Notes under the pieces: generated by a model
Databases searched by the model: none
Seen by the model: only the letters and a program-made list of their open reading frames with translations
What the model was told of the DNA's origin: nothing
Shown here: one piece after another, positions 9,341 through 17,382 of the stretch
Layout: each line of letters begins with the position of its first letter
Numbering within the stretch: the first letter of the stretch is position 1
Made by a program: the position numbers and the translations under genes
NCBI GenBank assembly: GCA_007121075.1
Contig: SKMK01000002.1
Span: forward strand, 1-58,855
Direction of reading: 5' to 3'
From: Syntrophomonadaceae bacterium
Lineage (GTDB): Bacteria > Bacillota > Dethiobacteria > DTU022
DNA length: 58,855 bases

Positions 9341-10108
9341 ATGAGTGATAAACATACATTTAAACCGAAAGTACTCGGCTTCGTATGCCAGTGGTGAGGA
9401 TATGGAGCTGCGGACTTGGCTGGAGTTTCCAGGCTACAATACACAACTGAAATCAGGCTTATTCGGGTCATGTGCAGCGGGCGGGTCGACCTGGCCCACC
9501 TGTTCAGGGCTTTTTCAAATGGAATGGACGGGGTTTTCATTGGCGGCTGCCGGCTGAAAGAATGCAACTACATTACCCACGGTAATTTCCATGCCCTGAA
9601 CCTGGTCCTTTTGAGCAAGAGGATTATGAAGCATATCGGGCTGAACCCCGACCGGTTAAGGATTGAGTTTATGTCATCCGGAGAAGGGAACTTTTTTGCA
9701 AAAGTTGTCGATGATTTTGTCGACACAGTCAGTAAAGCAGGGCCTCTCGGCATCAGCGAAGGGCTTAATCCGGAAACCCTGCGCCTAAATTTAAAAGCTG
9801 TTTACAGGCTCGTTCCTTATATCAGGCTGGTGGAAAGCGAAAGGTTAAGGGGCCATTTTGAAACCCTGGAGCAGTTTGAAGCATTCTATGCCGGCGAAGA
9901 ATTTGAACGGCTTTTTAAAGAGCTGATTGCCGATAAGCTGGCCATCAGCCAGATCACGGCCCTGCTGCAGGGAAAACCCCTTTCGACCGGGGAAATATCG
10001 GAAGCGCTGGGCCTGTCCCCCTCCGATATATCCAAGCACCTGAACAATTCCGCCAGGCAGGGGCTGGTCAAATATGATGAAGAGGAAAAACGCTTTGCCC
10101 TGGCTTAA
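9341..10108 (+). CDS. bamF: MvhD-like Fe-S subunit BamF, predicted selenoprotein (Sec19), with C-terminal winged-helix region
   Basis: This is one gene of 255 residues with an in-frame TGA at 9395-9397. The start region reads FVCQW-U-GYGAADLAG, where MvhD/FrhD hydrogenase iron-sulfur subunits have CxxC, so the TGA encodes Sec19. Further [2Fe-2S] ligands are in VMCSGRVD (~res 46) and GGCRLKECNY (~res 70). MvhD passes electrons between a partner and HdrA; here it should connect BamE with BamGHI or another donor. Residues ~195-255 look like an ArsR-type winged helix (LSTGEISEALGLSPSDISKH), an unusual tail for an electron carrier. It starts at ATG 9341 with GGGAGGTGA upstream. An automatic caller would start late, at 9416, and lose the Sec site. 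Confidence 0.88.
9420..9432 (+). promoter_or_regulatory. Candidate SECIS hairpin for Sec19 of bamF
   Basis: CTGGA (9420-9424) pairs with TCCAG (9428-9432) around a GTT loop, 22 nt after the TGA at 9395-9397. The stem is short and less like the fdhF SECIS than the bamE one, so the exact element may be larger or differently folded. Confidence 0.4.
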
Positions 10109-10161
10109 AACAAAACAGCAAAATCCTGCCCGAAATAAAGGAGGATACCGGTAAAACAACC

Positions 10162-10614
10162 ATGGACATCGAAAAAGTTGATCAAATTATTGATAAACAC
10201 AACAGCGAGGCCAGTTCGCTGATCCAGGTTATGCTGGAGATCCAAAGCGAAAACCGCTGGCTTCCGCGGCAAACACTGGAAAGGATCAGCGAAAAGCTGG
10301 AAGTGCCTTTGAGCCGAATCCAGCATATAGCCACATTTTACAAGGCTTTCAGCTTGATCCCCAAGGGGCGCCACGAGGTACACATTTGTATGGGCACCGC
10401 CTGTCATGTGCGGGGTGCTCGGAATGTCCTTACTGCGGTTGAAGACTATACCGGTATTAAACCCGGCGAAACTGACCTGGATTTGAAATTCAGCCTGGAA
10501 ACAGTAAACTGTCTCGGCTGCTGCGCCCTTGGGCCGGTAATGGAAGTCGACGGGCGGATCCATGGTAAAATATCGCCGGCAGAAACTGCAGAGGCCTTAA
10601 AAAAATATGAGTGA
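10162..10614 (+). CDS. bamG: NuoE-like [2Fe-2S] subunit BamG
   Basis: A 150-residue thioredoxin-like ferredoxin of the NuoE/HydA-C family. The four cluster ligands are seen as CMGTAC (~res 76) and CLGCC (~res 117). The N-terminal helical half contains the usual LIQVMLEIQSENRWLP segment. With BamH and BamI it makes an NADH-dehydrogenase-like module that exchanges electrons with NAD(H). The ATG at 10162 is preceded by AAGGAGGAT, but at a long distance (~16 nt); no better in-frame start is visible. It follows bamF by 53 nt. Confidence 0.88.
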   Translation: MDIEKVDQIIDKHNSEASSLIQVMLEIQSENRWLPRQTLERISEKLEVPLSRIQHIATFYKAFSLIPKGRHEVHICMGTACHVRGARNVLTAVEDYTGIKPGETDLDLKFSLETVNCLGCCALGPVMEVDGRIHGKISPAETAEALKKYE

Positions 10615-10623
10615 GGTAAGATC

Positions 10624-12552
10624 ATGCCTAAGCTGAATTCATCTGCCGAACTGGACAAACTGAAGGAAGAAATTTTGTCAAACAGGGATTCCGAACAGCG
10701 GATCATAACCCTTTGTTCCGGGACAGCCTGCCATGCGACCGGCAGCCGGTCGGTTGCTGTAGCCATCGAGGAAGAACTGGAAAAACAGGGCCTGAAAGAT
10801 CAGGTCCTGGTCCGCAAAACCGGCTGTCACGGTTTTTGTGAAAGGGGCCCGATCATTGTCCTCTACCCCGAGGGCATCTGCTATCTCCAGATCGAGCCGG
10901 AGAACATCCCTGATATAGTTTCTCAAACCATCAAGGAAAACAAGATCCTGGAACACTTGCTTTATATTGATCCCTCCAGTAACGAAAAAATAACCAGGGA
11001 AGATGAAATTCCCTTTTATAAAAACCAGCAAAGGCTTTTATTCGGCGCGAACCTCCATATTGATCCTAAAAGCATCGAAGATTACCTGGCTTTAGGAGGT
11101 TATAAAGCCCTGACCAGGGCCCTGCTGGAGATGGATCCCGGGCAGGTCCTGGAAGAAGTAAAAAAGGCCAACTTAAGGGGCCGGGGCGGAGGCGGCTTTC
11201 CGGCGGGCATTAAATGGGAAGGATCCCGCAGTGCACCGGGAGATACAAAATACGTCATTGTCAACGCCGATGAAGGCGACCCCGGAGCCTACATGGACCG
11301 GAGCTTACTTGAAGGAAACCCCCACTCGGTCCTGGAAGGCCTTGCTATCGGGGCTTACACAATCGGGGCCAGGGAAGGGTTTATCTATGTCCGGCAGGAA
11401 TATCCCCTGGCGGTGGACAATATCCATACGGCAATAAAGCAGGCGGAAGAATACGGTTTTCTCGGAGAAAATATCCTCGGCTCGGGCTTTAGCTTTACGG
11501 TAAAAGTCCACCAGGGAGCGGGAGCTTTCGTCTGCGGCGAATCAACCGCCCTGATGACGGCACTTGAAGGCAGGGCCGGAGAACCGAGGCCTAAATACAT
11601 CCGCTCCAATATCAAGGGCCTGTGGGACAAACCCACTGTCCTCAACAACGTCGAAACCTGGGCCAATGTCCCCTTGATAATCAACAACGGCGCCGGGTGG
11701 TTCGGACAGTACGGGACTGAAACCAGCAAGGGAACCAAGATTTTCTCCCTGGTGGGCAAAATTAACAATACCGGGTTAGTGGAAGTGCCTATGGGCATGG
11801 CCTTAAGGGATATCATCTTCAAGGTCGGCGGCGGGATCCGGGGCGGTAGAAAGTTCAAAGCAGTACAGACCGGCGGCCCTTCCGGGGGATGCCTGCCCGA
11901 ACACCTGCTCGACCTGCAGGTTGGCTTTGACGAGTTAACAAAAGCCGGTTCGATGATGGGCTCCGGCGGGATGATCGTCATGGACGAAGATACCTGCATG
12001 GTCGACGTGGCCAGGTACTTCCTTGATTTTTTAACTGATGAATCCTGCGGGAAGTGCGTGCCCTGCCGGGAAGGAGTTAAGCAAATGCTTAAACTCCTGA
12101 CCAACATTACCGAAGGCAGGGGTCAGGAAGGTGATCTGGAGCTGCTGGAAGAACTGGGCCAGGTGGCCAAAGAAGTCTCACTTTGTGCCCTGGGACAGAC
12201 CGCACCCAACCCCTTCCTCAGCACTTTACAGTATTTCCGCGATGAATACGAAACCCATATCAGGGAAAAAAGGTGCCCGGCCCTGTACTGCAAAGACCTG
12301 ATCGCCTACTATATCGATCCCGAAAAATGCCAGGCCTGTCAGGCCTGCCTTAAAAAATGCCCCGCCGATGCTATCGTCGGAGGCAAAAAAACCATCCACG
12401 TCATCGACCAGGACAAGTGTACCAGGTGCAACACCTGCTATGATATCTGTCCTTCCCGTTTCAGCGCGGTGAAAAAGATTTCCGGGGAGCCTGTTCCGCA
12501 TCCTATTCCCGAAGAAGAAAGAACCATTACCAGGGGGAGTAAAGAAAAATGA
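10624..12552 (+). CDS. bamH: NuoF-like NADH-binding flavoprotein subunit BamH
   Basis: A 642-residue protein with the domain order of HydB/HndC-type NuoF proteins. An N-terminal thioredoxin-like [2Fe-2S] domain has CSGTAC (~res 31) and KTGCHGFCERG (~res 67). The NADH/FMN domain has GRGGGGFPAG (~res 186) and NADEGDPGA. An SLBB domain and the [4Fe-4S] motif SCGKCVPCREG (~res 475) follow. A C-terminal bacterioferredoxin-like domain has CQACQACLKKCP (~res 571) and CTRCNTCYDICP. In the Bam complex it is the likely NAD(H) site. It starts 9 nt after bamG and overlaps bamI by 4 nt (ATGA). Confidence 0.92.
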   Translation: MPKLNSSAELDKLKEEILSNRDSEQRIITLCSGTACHATGSRSVAVAIEEELEKQGLKDQVLVRKTGCHGFCERGPIIVLYPEGICYLQIEPENIPDIVSQTIKENKILEHLLYIDPSSNEKITREDEIPFYKNQQRLLFGANLHIDPKSIEDYLALGGYKALTRALLEMDPGQVLEEVKKANLRGRGGGGFPAGIKWEGSRSAPGDTKYVIVNADEGDPGAYMDRSLLEGNPHSVLEGLAIGAYTIGAREGFIYVRQEYPLAVDNIHTAIKQAEEYGFLGENILGSGFSFTVKVHQGAGAFVCGESTALMTALEGRAGEPRPKYIRSNIKGLWDKPTVLNNVETWANVPLIINNGAGWFGQYGTETSKGTKIFSLVGKINNTGLVEVPMGMALRDIIFKVGGGIRGGRKFKAVQTGGPSGGCLPEHLLDLQVGFDELTKAGSMMGSGGMIVMDEDTCMVDVARYFLDFLTDESCGKCVPCREGVKQMLKLLTNITEGRGQEGDLELLEELGQVAKEVSLCALGQTAPNPFLSTLQYFRDEYETHIREKRCPALYCKDLIAYYIDPEKCQACQACLKKCPADAIVGGKKTIHVIDQDKCTRCNTCYDICPSRFSAVKKISGEPVPHPIPEEERTITRGSKEK

Positions 12553-13160
12553 GCAAAATCCTGTTGAAAATTGACGGCAAAGAAATCGAAGCAGAAGAAG
12601 GAATGACCGTCCTGGAAGCGGCCCAGGGCGAAGGGATCGAAATCCCCACCCTGTGTCACCATCAAAAGCTCGAACCATACGGAGGATGCCGGATCTGCAC
12701 GGTAGAAGCGGAAAAAAACGGCCGCTCGAAACTTGTCGTTTCCTGTGTCTATCCCGTGGAGAAAGACCTGGAGGTAACTACCAGGTCGGAAAAGATTGAC
12801 CGGGTCCGCAGGACGATCCTGGAACTGCTGCTGTCCCATGCGCCCGACTCCGACCAGCTTCGAAAACTGGCCGAAGAATACGGGGCCAATAAAGACCGCT
12901 TCGAAAAAGAGCCTTCGTTCTGCATTCACTGCGGCCTGTGCGTGCGCTACTGCGCCGAAGTAAAGGGCAAGTTTGCGGTTGGTTTTATCAACAGGGGATC
13001 AAGGCGGGAAATAAACTTTATCCCGGATCTGGCCGCAACCGAATGCTGGAACTGCAAAGAATGTTTTCCGCTTTGCCCGACTTCAGCCCTCCAGGCCGCC
13101 TATATGTTCACTGAAGCCCAGGTTTCTGAAACTCCTGTTTTCGATGCCGACTCAAAGTAA
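12549..13160 (+). CDS. bamI: NuoG N-terminal-like Fe-S subunit BamI
   Basis: A 203-residue protein equivalent to the N-terminal part of NuoG or of [FeFe]-hydrogenase large subunits. A plant-type [2Fe-2S] domain comes first (CHH...GGCRIC...SCVYPV, ~res 36-75). After it come a segment homologous to the His-Cys cluster domain and two ferredoxin motifs, CIHCGLCVRYC (~res 125) and CWNCKECFPLCP (~res 164). No catalytic molybdopterin or H-cluster domain is attached. It is the last gene of the bam operon. It is transcribed toward the convergent CoA-transferase gene with only 15 nt between stop codons. Confidence 0.88.
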   Translation: MSKILLKIDGKEIEAEEGMTVLEAAQGEGIEIPTLCHHQKLEPYGGCRICTVEAEKNGRSKLVVSCVYPVEKDLEVTTRSEKIDRVRRTILELLLSHAPDSDQLRKLAEEYGANKDRFEKEPSFCIHCGLCVRYCAEVKGKFAVGFINRGSRREINFIPDLAATECWNCKECFPLCPTSALQAAYMFTEAQVSETPVFDADSK

Positions 13161-13175
13161 GGTTATAGGGGAAAG

Positions 13176-15134
13176 CTATTTTTCCTGGAAAGCAAGCTCA
13201 ATCATATAAACTCCGGAAGAAAATTTCTTCTCCACTATATGGCCGGTTTTTTCCAGCAGGTGCAGGACATGCTTATTGTCCGGTAGTATTTCTGCTGTAA
13301 AACCAGTCAACCCCTGTTTTTGGGCAATATTGGCCAAATAAGACAAAAGCTCGGAACCAAGACCCCGGCCCTGGTAATCATCCCTGATCACCAGCGCTAC
13401 CTGGGCGGTCAGGCTTCCCTCGAGTACTACGTACTGACCCACCCCGATTACCACTTCAGCTCCTTCATGCTCAATGGTAGCCAGGATTACCATCTCCCGG
13501 GTGTAATCGACAACCAGGAACAGGTCCTGAAGCATCTCGCGGGGCATATCTTCACGCCGGGACAAAAAGCGGTTATACCTGGTTTCTTCCGATAAACTGT
13601 AAAAGAAATCCTTCAGGATAGGCTCATCACTAATTTTCACCGGGCGCATAAAAAATTCCAGGCCCGCTTTAGTCGTCCTCCGCGTTTCCAGGTCGGCGGG
13701 ATATTTGCCTTTCTCTCCGGGCATGTAAGACTGATCCTTGTATATTAAAGCAGCTTCTTTTGCTTCCTCGATCAACCAGGGCTGGAAAGAGGGGTGGGCA
13801 ATGGATATTAAGGCCATGGCCCTCTCCCTAACGTTCTTGCCGTGCAGGTAAGCGATGCCGTATTCTGAGACTACGTAGTGGATATCTCCCCGGGTCAGGG
13901 TTACCCCGGCCCCTTCTTTGAGGAAGGGGACGATCCTGGAAACAGAGCCGTTCTGGGTGGTCGAAGGCAAAGCCAGGATGCTCCTTCCTCTTTTAGCCAG
14001 CACTGCTCCGCGCATGAAATCGGCCTGTCCCCCTACTCCGCTGAAAAAGTACCTGCCCAGCGATTCGGCGGTGGCCTGCCCGGTTAGATCTATTTCCAGG
14101 GCCGTATTTATGGCTACCATATTTTTATTCATGGCAATATTGATCGGGTCGTTGGTATAATCTATAGCCCTGAACTCTATGGCCGGATTGTCATCCAGGT
14201 AGAGATAGGTGTCCCTGCTTCCAATACAAAAGGAAGCGACAGTTTTGTCCCGGTCAACAGTTTTCCTGGCGTTGTTAACCACCCCTCTTTTCATCAGATC
14301 AACTATGCCGTCACCCAGCAACTCCGAATGAATACCGAGATCCTTTTTATTCCTGAGGTTGGAAAGAATCGCATTCGGCATCACCCCGTAACCGACCTGA
14401 ATGGTATCCCCGTCATCGATAATCCGGGCCACATATTCACCTATTTTACTAACTTCCTGCGGGGGCGCTTCGGGGGCCTCATATTCCAGGAGCGGTTCAT
14501 CATAAGGAACAATATAATCAACATCTCCGATATGAATGAAAGTGTCTCCGTGAACCCGGGGCATTTCCGAATTCACCTGGGCAATTACCAGGGAGGCATT
14601 TTCTACGGCAGTTTTTGTAATGTCAATACTGATCCCCATACTCATAAAGCCGTGGTTGTCCGGCGGAGAAACCTGGATCAGGGCTACATCGACCGGCACC
14701 AGCCTGCGTTTAAACAAACCCGGAATGTCGGAAGCAAAAATGGGCGTGTAATCGGCAAGTCCTTTATTAACCACTTCCCTGGCATTTTCAGCAATAAAAA
14801 AAGTATTGTGGCGAAAATTTTTCCTGAACTTCCGATCCGTGTATGGAGCAACTCCCAGGGTCCAGACATGCAGGACCTCGGCATCAAAGAAAGCCTTGGG
14901 ATTCGATTCCACAAACTTGATCATAGCCTGGACCAGGTACTGAGGTTCGCCGCAGGCTGTACCGATAAAAATCCTGTCCCCGGCATGGATATTACTAAAA
15001 ATTTCATCCTCAGACACAAACTTTCCCGGGTATTTTTGCTTTACTTCTTCCAGGAAGCTTATTCTTTGCCCATCATCCTCCCTTTTTAGATCTTCCTTAG
15101 CCATGTCCCGGTTGTCCTGTTCCCTTGCATCCAT
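13176..15134 (-). CDS. Acetyl-CoA hydrolase/CoA-transferase with C-terminal GNAT domain
   Basis: A 652-residue fusion. Residues ~30-470 form a 4-hydroxybutyrate/acetyl-CoA-type CoA-transferase, with GIHSELLGDGIVDLMKRG (~res 272) carrying the candidate catalytic Glu that forms the CoA thioester, and GGQADFMRGA (~res 365). Residues ~490-650 form a GNAT acyltransferase domain with the acetyl-CoA-binding loop DDYQGRGLGSELL. It probably swaps CoA between acyl-CoA and acetate or an aromatic acid, saving ATP. The GNAT domain could modify the enzyme itself or a partner, which is inference. Ribosome site AAGGAG is nine bases before the ATG. It is convergent with the bam operon and divergent from the thioesterase gene. 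Confidence 0.85.
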   Translation of the reverse strand: MDAREQDNRDMAKEDLKREDDGQRISFLEEVKQKYPGKFVSEDEIFSNIHAGDRIFIGTACGEPQYLVQAMIKFVESNPKAFFDAEVLHVWTLGVAPYTDRKFRKNFRHNTFFIAENAREVVNKGLADYTPIFASDIPGLFKRRLVPVDVALIQVSPPDNHGFMSMGISIDITKTAVENASLVIAQVNSEMPRVHGDTFIHIGDVDYIVPYDEPLLEYEAPEAPPQEVSKIGEYVARIIDDGDTIQVGYGVMPNAILSNLRNKKDLGIHSELLGDGIVDLMKRGVVNNARKTVDRDKTVASFCIGSRDTYLYLDDNPAIEFRAIDYTNDPINIAMNKNMVAINTALEIDLTGQATAESLGRYFFSGVGGQADFMRGAVLAKRGRSILALPSTTQNGSVSRIVPFLKEGAGVTLTRGDIHYVVSEYGIAYLHGKNVRERAMALISIAHPSFQPWLIEEAKEAALIYKDQSYMPGEKGKYPADLETRRTTKAGLEFFMRPVKISDEPILKDFFYSLSEETRYNRFLSRREDMPREMLQDLFLVVDYTREMVILATIEHEGAEVVIGVGQYVVLEGSLTAQVALVIRDDYQGRGLGSELLSYLANIAQKQGLTGFTAEILPDNKHVLHLLEKTGHIVEKKFSSGVYMIELAFQEK

Positions 15135-15330
15135 CCACCATCACTCCTTACCCTGCATCAGACCCGTTTCAAAGCTCGTTTTATAACCTGCCAACCCGTC
15201 CGTTGCTTACTGTTATTGTAACATAACGCCCGCCGGACGAACCAAAATATAATGGCGGGTCTTTCAAACCAGTCGCACATAAAGTATACTGAGTTTAAAT
15301 TAATGGCCTGATGAGGAGGAATGAATAACC

Positions 15331-15732
15331 GTGAATTACCACGAGATAGACCGCTCACAGGAGCTACGTGAACGATACAAGGATGATTTGTTTCCATGGA
15401 AACTTGGGATCGAATTAGAGGACGTGCAGGCCGGATACGCCCGGGTAAGCATGGTAGTTGCACCGGATATGCATAATTTTAACAGTGTAACGCACGGCGG
15501 GGCCCTTTTTACCCTGGCCGATACAGCTTTTGGTCTTGCTTCAAATACAAGGGGAACAGCCCTGGCCATGCACATAAGCATTAACTACATTAAAGGCACA
15601 ATCAGCGGCGACCGCTTGACCGCCGTTGCTGAGGAAGAACACCTGACCCGTTCCACCGGTATTTACAGCATGACTGTATACAGGGGCGAAGACACGGTGG
15701 CCCTGCTAAGAGGAACCGTGTTTCGAAAATAA
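15331..15732 (+). CDS. Hotdog-fold (PaaI-like) acyl-CoA thioesterase
   Basis: A 133-residue hotdog protein. The family motif NSVTHGGALFTLADTAFG (~res 45-62) holds the helix and the conserved residues at the active site. PaaI-type enzymes hydrolyse aryl- and hydroxyphenylacetyl-CoA and release CoA from dead-end thioesters. A housekeeping role for an aromatic acyl-CoA degrader fits this context but is not proved. GTG 15331 is used with GAGGAGGA about ten bases upstream; an ATG at 15321 is in another frame. Confidence 0.8.
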   Translation: MNYHEIDRSQELRERYKDDLFPWKLGIELEDVQAGYARVSMVVAPDMHNFNSVTHGGALFTLADTAFGLASNTRGTALAMHISINYIKGTISGDRLTAVAEEEHLTRSTGIYSMTVYRGEDTVALLRGTVFRK

Positions 15733-15868
15733 AGCCTGATTATAAACCCAGATTTCAGTTTCAAAAAGGCCATCCTGAGGGTGAAACCAGCCAGGGAACC
15801 GGCCAGCCGCCAAATAGATCCAGGACCGCTTAATGATTATCGCTCATAGAAAGGAGAATAATGCAATC

Positions 15869-16396
15869 ATGATCATGGAACTCAGCGGGAAAAAACCACA
15901 AATAGCGCCAGGAGCTTTTATCGCTCCGACCGCTGCAATTATCGGCGATGTTGTAATTGAAGAAGGGGCCAGCATCTGGTTCGGAGCCGTCCTGAGAGGG
16001 GACTTCGGGAAAATATTCGTCGGCAAGGGAACCAGCATCCAGGACAATGTGGTCGTCCATACCATGGCCGAAGGAGAAACCGTTATCGGTGACAAAGTTA
16101 CCATTGCTCATGGTTCGGTCCTGCATAACTGTACCGTGCGCAACGGAGCTATTATAGGCTTGAATGCCGTCCTCCTGGATTTCTGCGTAGTCGGCGAACA
16201 GGCGATGATTGCTGCCGGCAGTGTTGTACCTGACAACATGGAAATACCTCCCAGACACCTGGCCGCCGGAACTCCCGCTAAAGTAAAAAAGAAAATTGAG
16301 GGGACATCGCTGATGTGGGTGGAATTAAGCGCCGAGTATTACCGCGAAATGGCTAATAATTACCTGGAACAGGGCATAGGCCGGGTAAACGGCTGA
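15869..16396 (+). CDS. Gamma-carbonic anhydrase family left-handed beta-helix protein
   Basis: About 175 residues of hexapeptide repeats (IGDVVI, IWFGAV, VGKGTSIQDN, IGDKVT and so on) that build a trimeric left-handed beta-helix. The His residues expected as zinc ligands are present in QDNVVVH (~res 65) and IAHGSVLHN (~res 82). Members either hydrate CO2 or act on acyl-CoA (PaaY/CaiE-like). Activity cannot be decided from the sequence, and the aromatic context makes a PaaY-like thioesterase a fair alternative. I favour ATG 15869 or 15875; the open frame extends back to 15833, but AAAGGAGA lies between. Confidence 0.8.
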   Translation: MIMELSGKKPQIAPGAFIAPTAAIIGDVVIEEGASIWFGAVLRGDFGKIFVGKGTSIQDNVVVHTMAEGETVIGDKVTIAHGSVLHNCTVRNGAIIGLNAVLLDFCVVGEQAMIAAGSVVPDNMEIPPRHLAAGTPAKVKKKIEGTSLMWVELSAEYYREMANNYLEQGIGRVNG

Positions 16397-16529
16397 TTAC
16401 AGCTGAAAAGGTCTTTTTACTCAATTTATTACCTGCAACACCGGTTTTACAATCCCCGGATAAGGTGGTCACGAATCCAGCCTGCCGCTATTGGCAAAAG
16501 CAATCCCGGGACGCCAATTAAAGATATCC

Positions 16530-16558
16530 TTGTTTATATTCAAAATTTACTGTATACT
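16530..16558 (+). promoter_or_regulatory. Sigma-70-type promoter for the universal stress protein gene
   Basis: TTGTTT (16530-16535) and TATACT (16553-16558) are separated by 17 nt. This would give a ~150-nt leader before the usp gene. Confidence 0.5.
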
Positions 16559-16576
16559 GTGAATGGAAGCGTTAAA

Positions 16577-16622
16577 CGCCTTAATAATCGATTAAACGGA
16601 GATATTACCGAATATTAAGGCG
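16577..16622 (+). promoter_or_regulatory. Inverted repeat in the usp leader
   Basis: CGCCTTAATA (16577-16586) and TATTAAGGCG (16613-16622) are perfect 10-bp complements around a 26-nt loop. The pair lies just downstream of the predicted promoter. It could be an operator pair or an mRNA hairpin. Confidence 0.5.
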
Positions 16623-16716
16623 ATCAGCTGCCATCTGAGGACTTTCAGTTTCAAACGGATGTAAAAGCTATTAAACAGTTTATTATAACGTATTAATGAA
16701 AGGATGTGGACCAGAG

Positions 16717-17139
16717 ATGGAAAAGATTTTACTGGCTACAGATGGATCAAAGCATTCCCAAAACACGATTGAGCAGGCTCAGAAGCTTGCCAAAAAGTTT
16801 AACGCTGAAGTGACAATTCTTTACGTCATCGAAGTGAATCCACAGCAAGGCTATGACTTCTTTGCCTCTTACCAAAAGAAAGAGCAGGAGCTGATCAGTG
16901 CCGGCGAAGAAGTTTTGCAAAAAGCAGCTAAAGCTTTTAAAGGAGAAGGAGTCGAGATTAATACCAGGCTGGAAAAAGGAAATCCTGCCGATATTATCTG
17001 TGAGATAGCAGAAAAAGAAAACTATGAGCTTGTGATCCTGGGCGGCAGGGGCCTGGGCAAAATCAGCGGAGTTCTGCTGGGAAGCGTCAGCAATGCCGTA
17101 GCCAACTGCCTGAAGAATAATCTAATGATCGTTAAATAA
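16717..17139 (+). CDS. Universal stress protein, UspA family
   Basis: A 140-residue single Usp domain. The N-terminal ILLATDGS strand-loop binds adenosine in this family. The C-terminal GGRGLGKISGVLLGSVS matches the ATP-binding G-x2-G-x9-G-S pattern, so this is the ATP-binding subclass. ATG 16717 is preferred because AAAGGATGTGG precedes it; the in-frame ATG at 16696 lies upstream of that site. It is monocistronic with its own promoter and a hairpin leader. Its cellular role is unknown. Confidence 0.88.
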   Translation: MEKILLATDGSKHSQNTIEQAQKLAKKFNAEVTILYVIEVNPQQGYDFFASYQKKEQELISAGEEVLQKAAKAFKGEGVEINTRLEKGNPADIICEIAEKENYELVILGGRGLGKISGVLLGSVSNAVANCLKNNLMIVK

Positions 17140-17382
17140 CCGGTATAAACTTTTCTATCCCAAATGCCAGGCAGTTCGAGCCCGGGTTTGGTAAAAGCAA
17201 CGTCCTGTGTAAAAATTGCCTTCAGTTAGCCCAGGGGAAATCATCCCAGTTCAAGCAAACCGGCAAAAATACTATATTAGCAGCGCACTTTGGCAGAAAC
17301 AAAAACACGCGCAGGCCATTAAACAACGCTGCAAGCCCGTGTTTATTAGTGCTTTTCCTTAACCATCGTATTACAATCAGCT

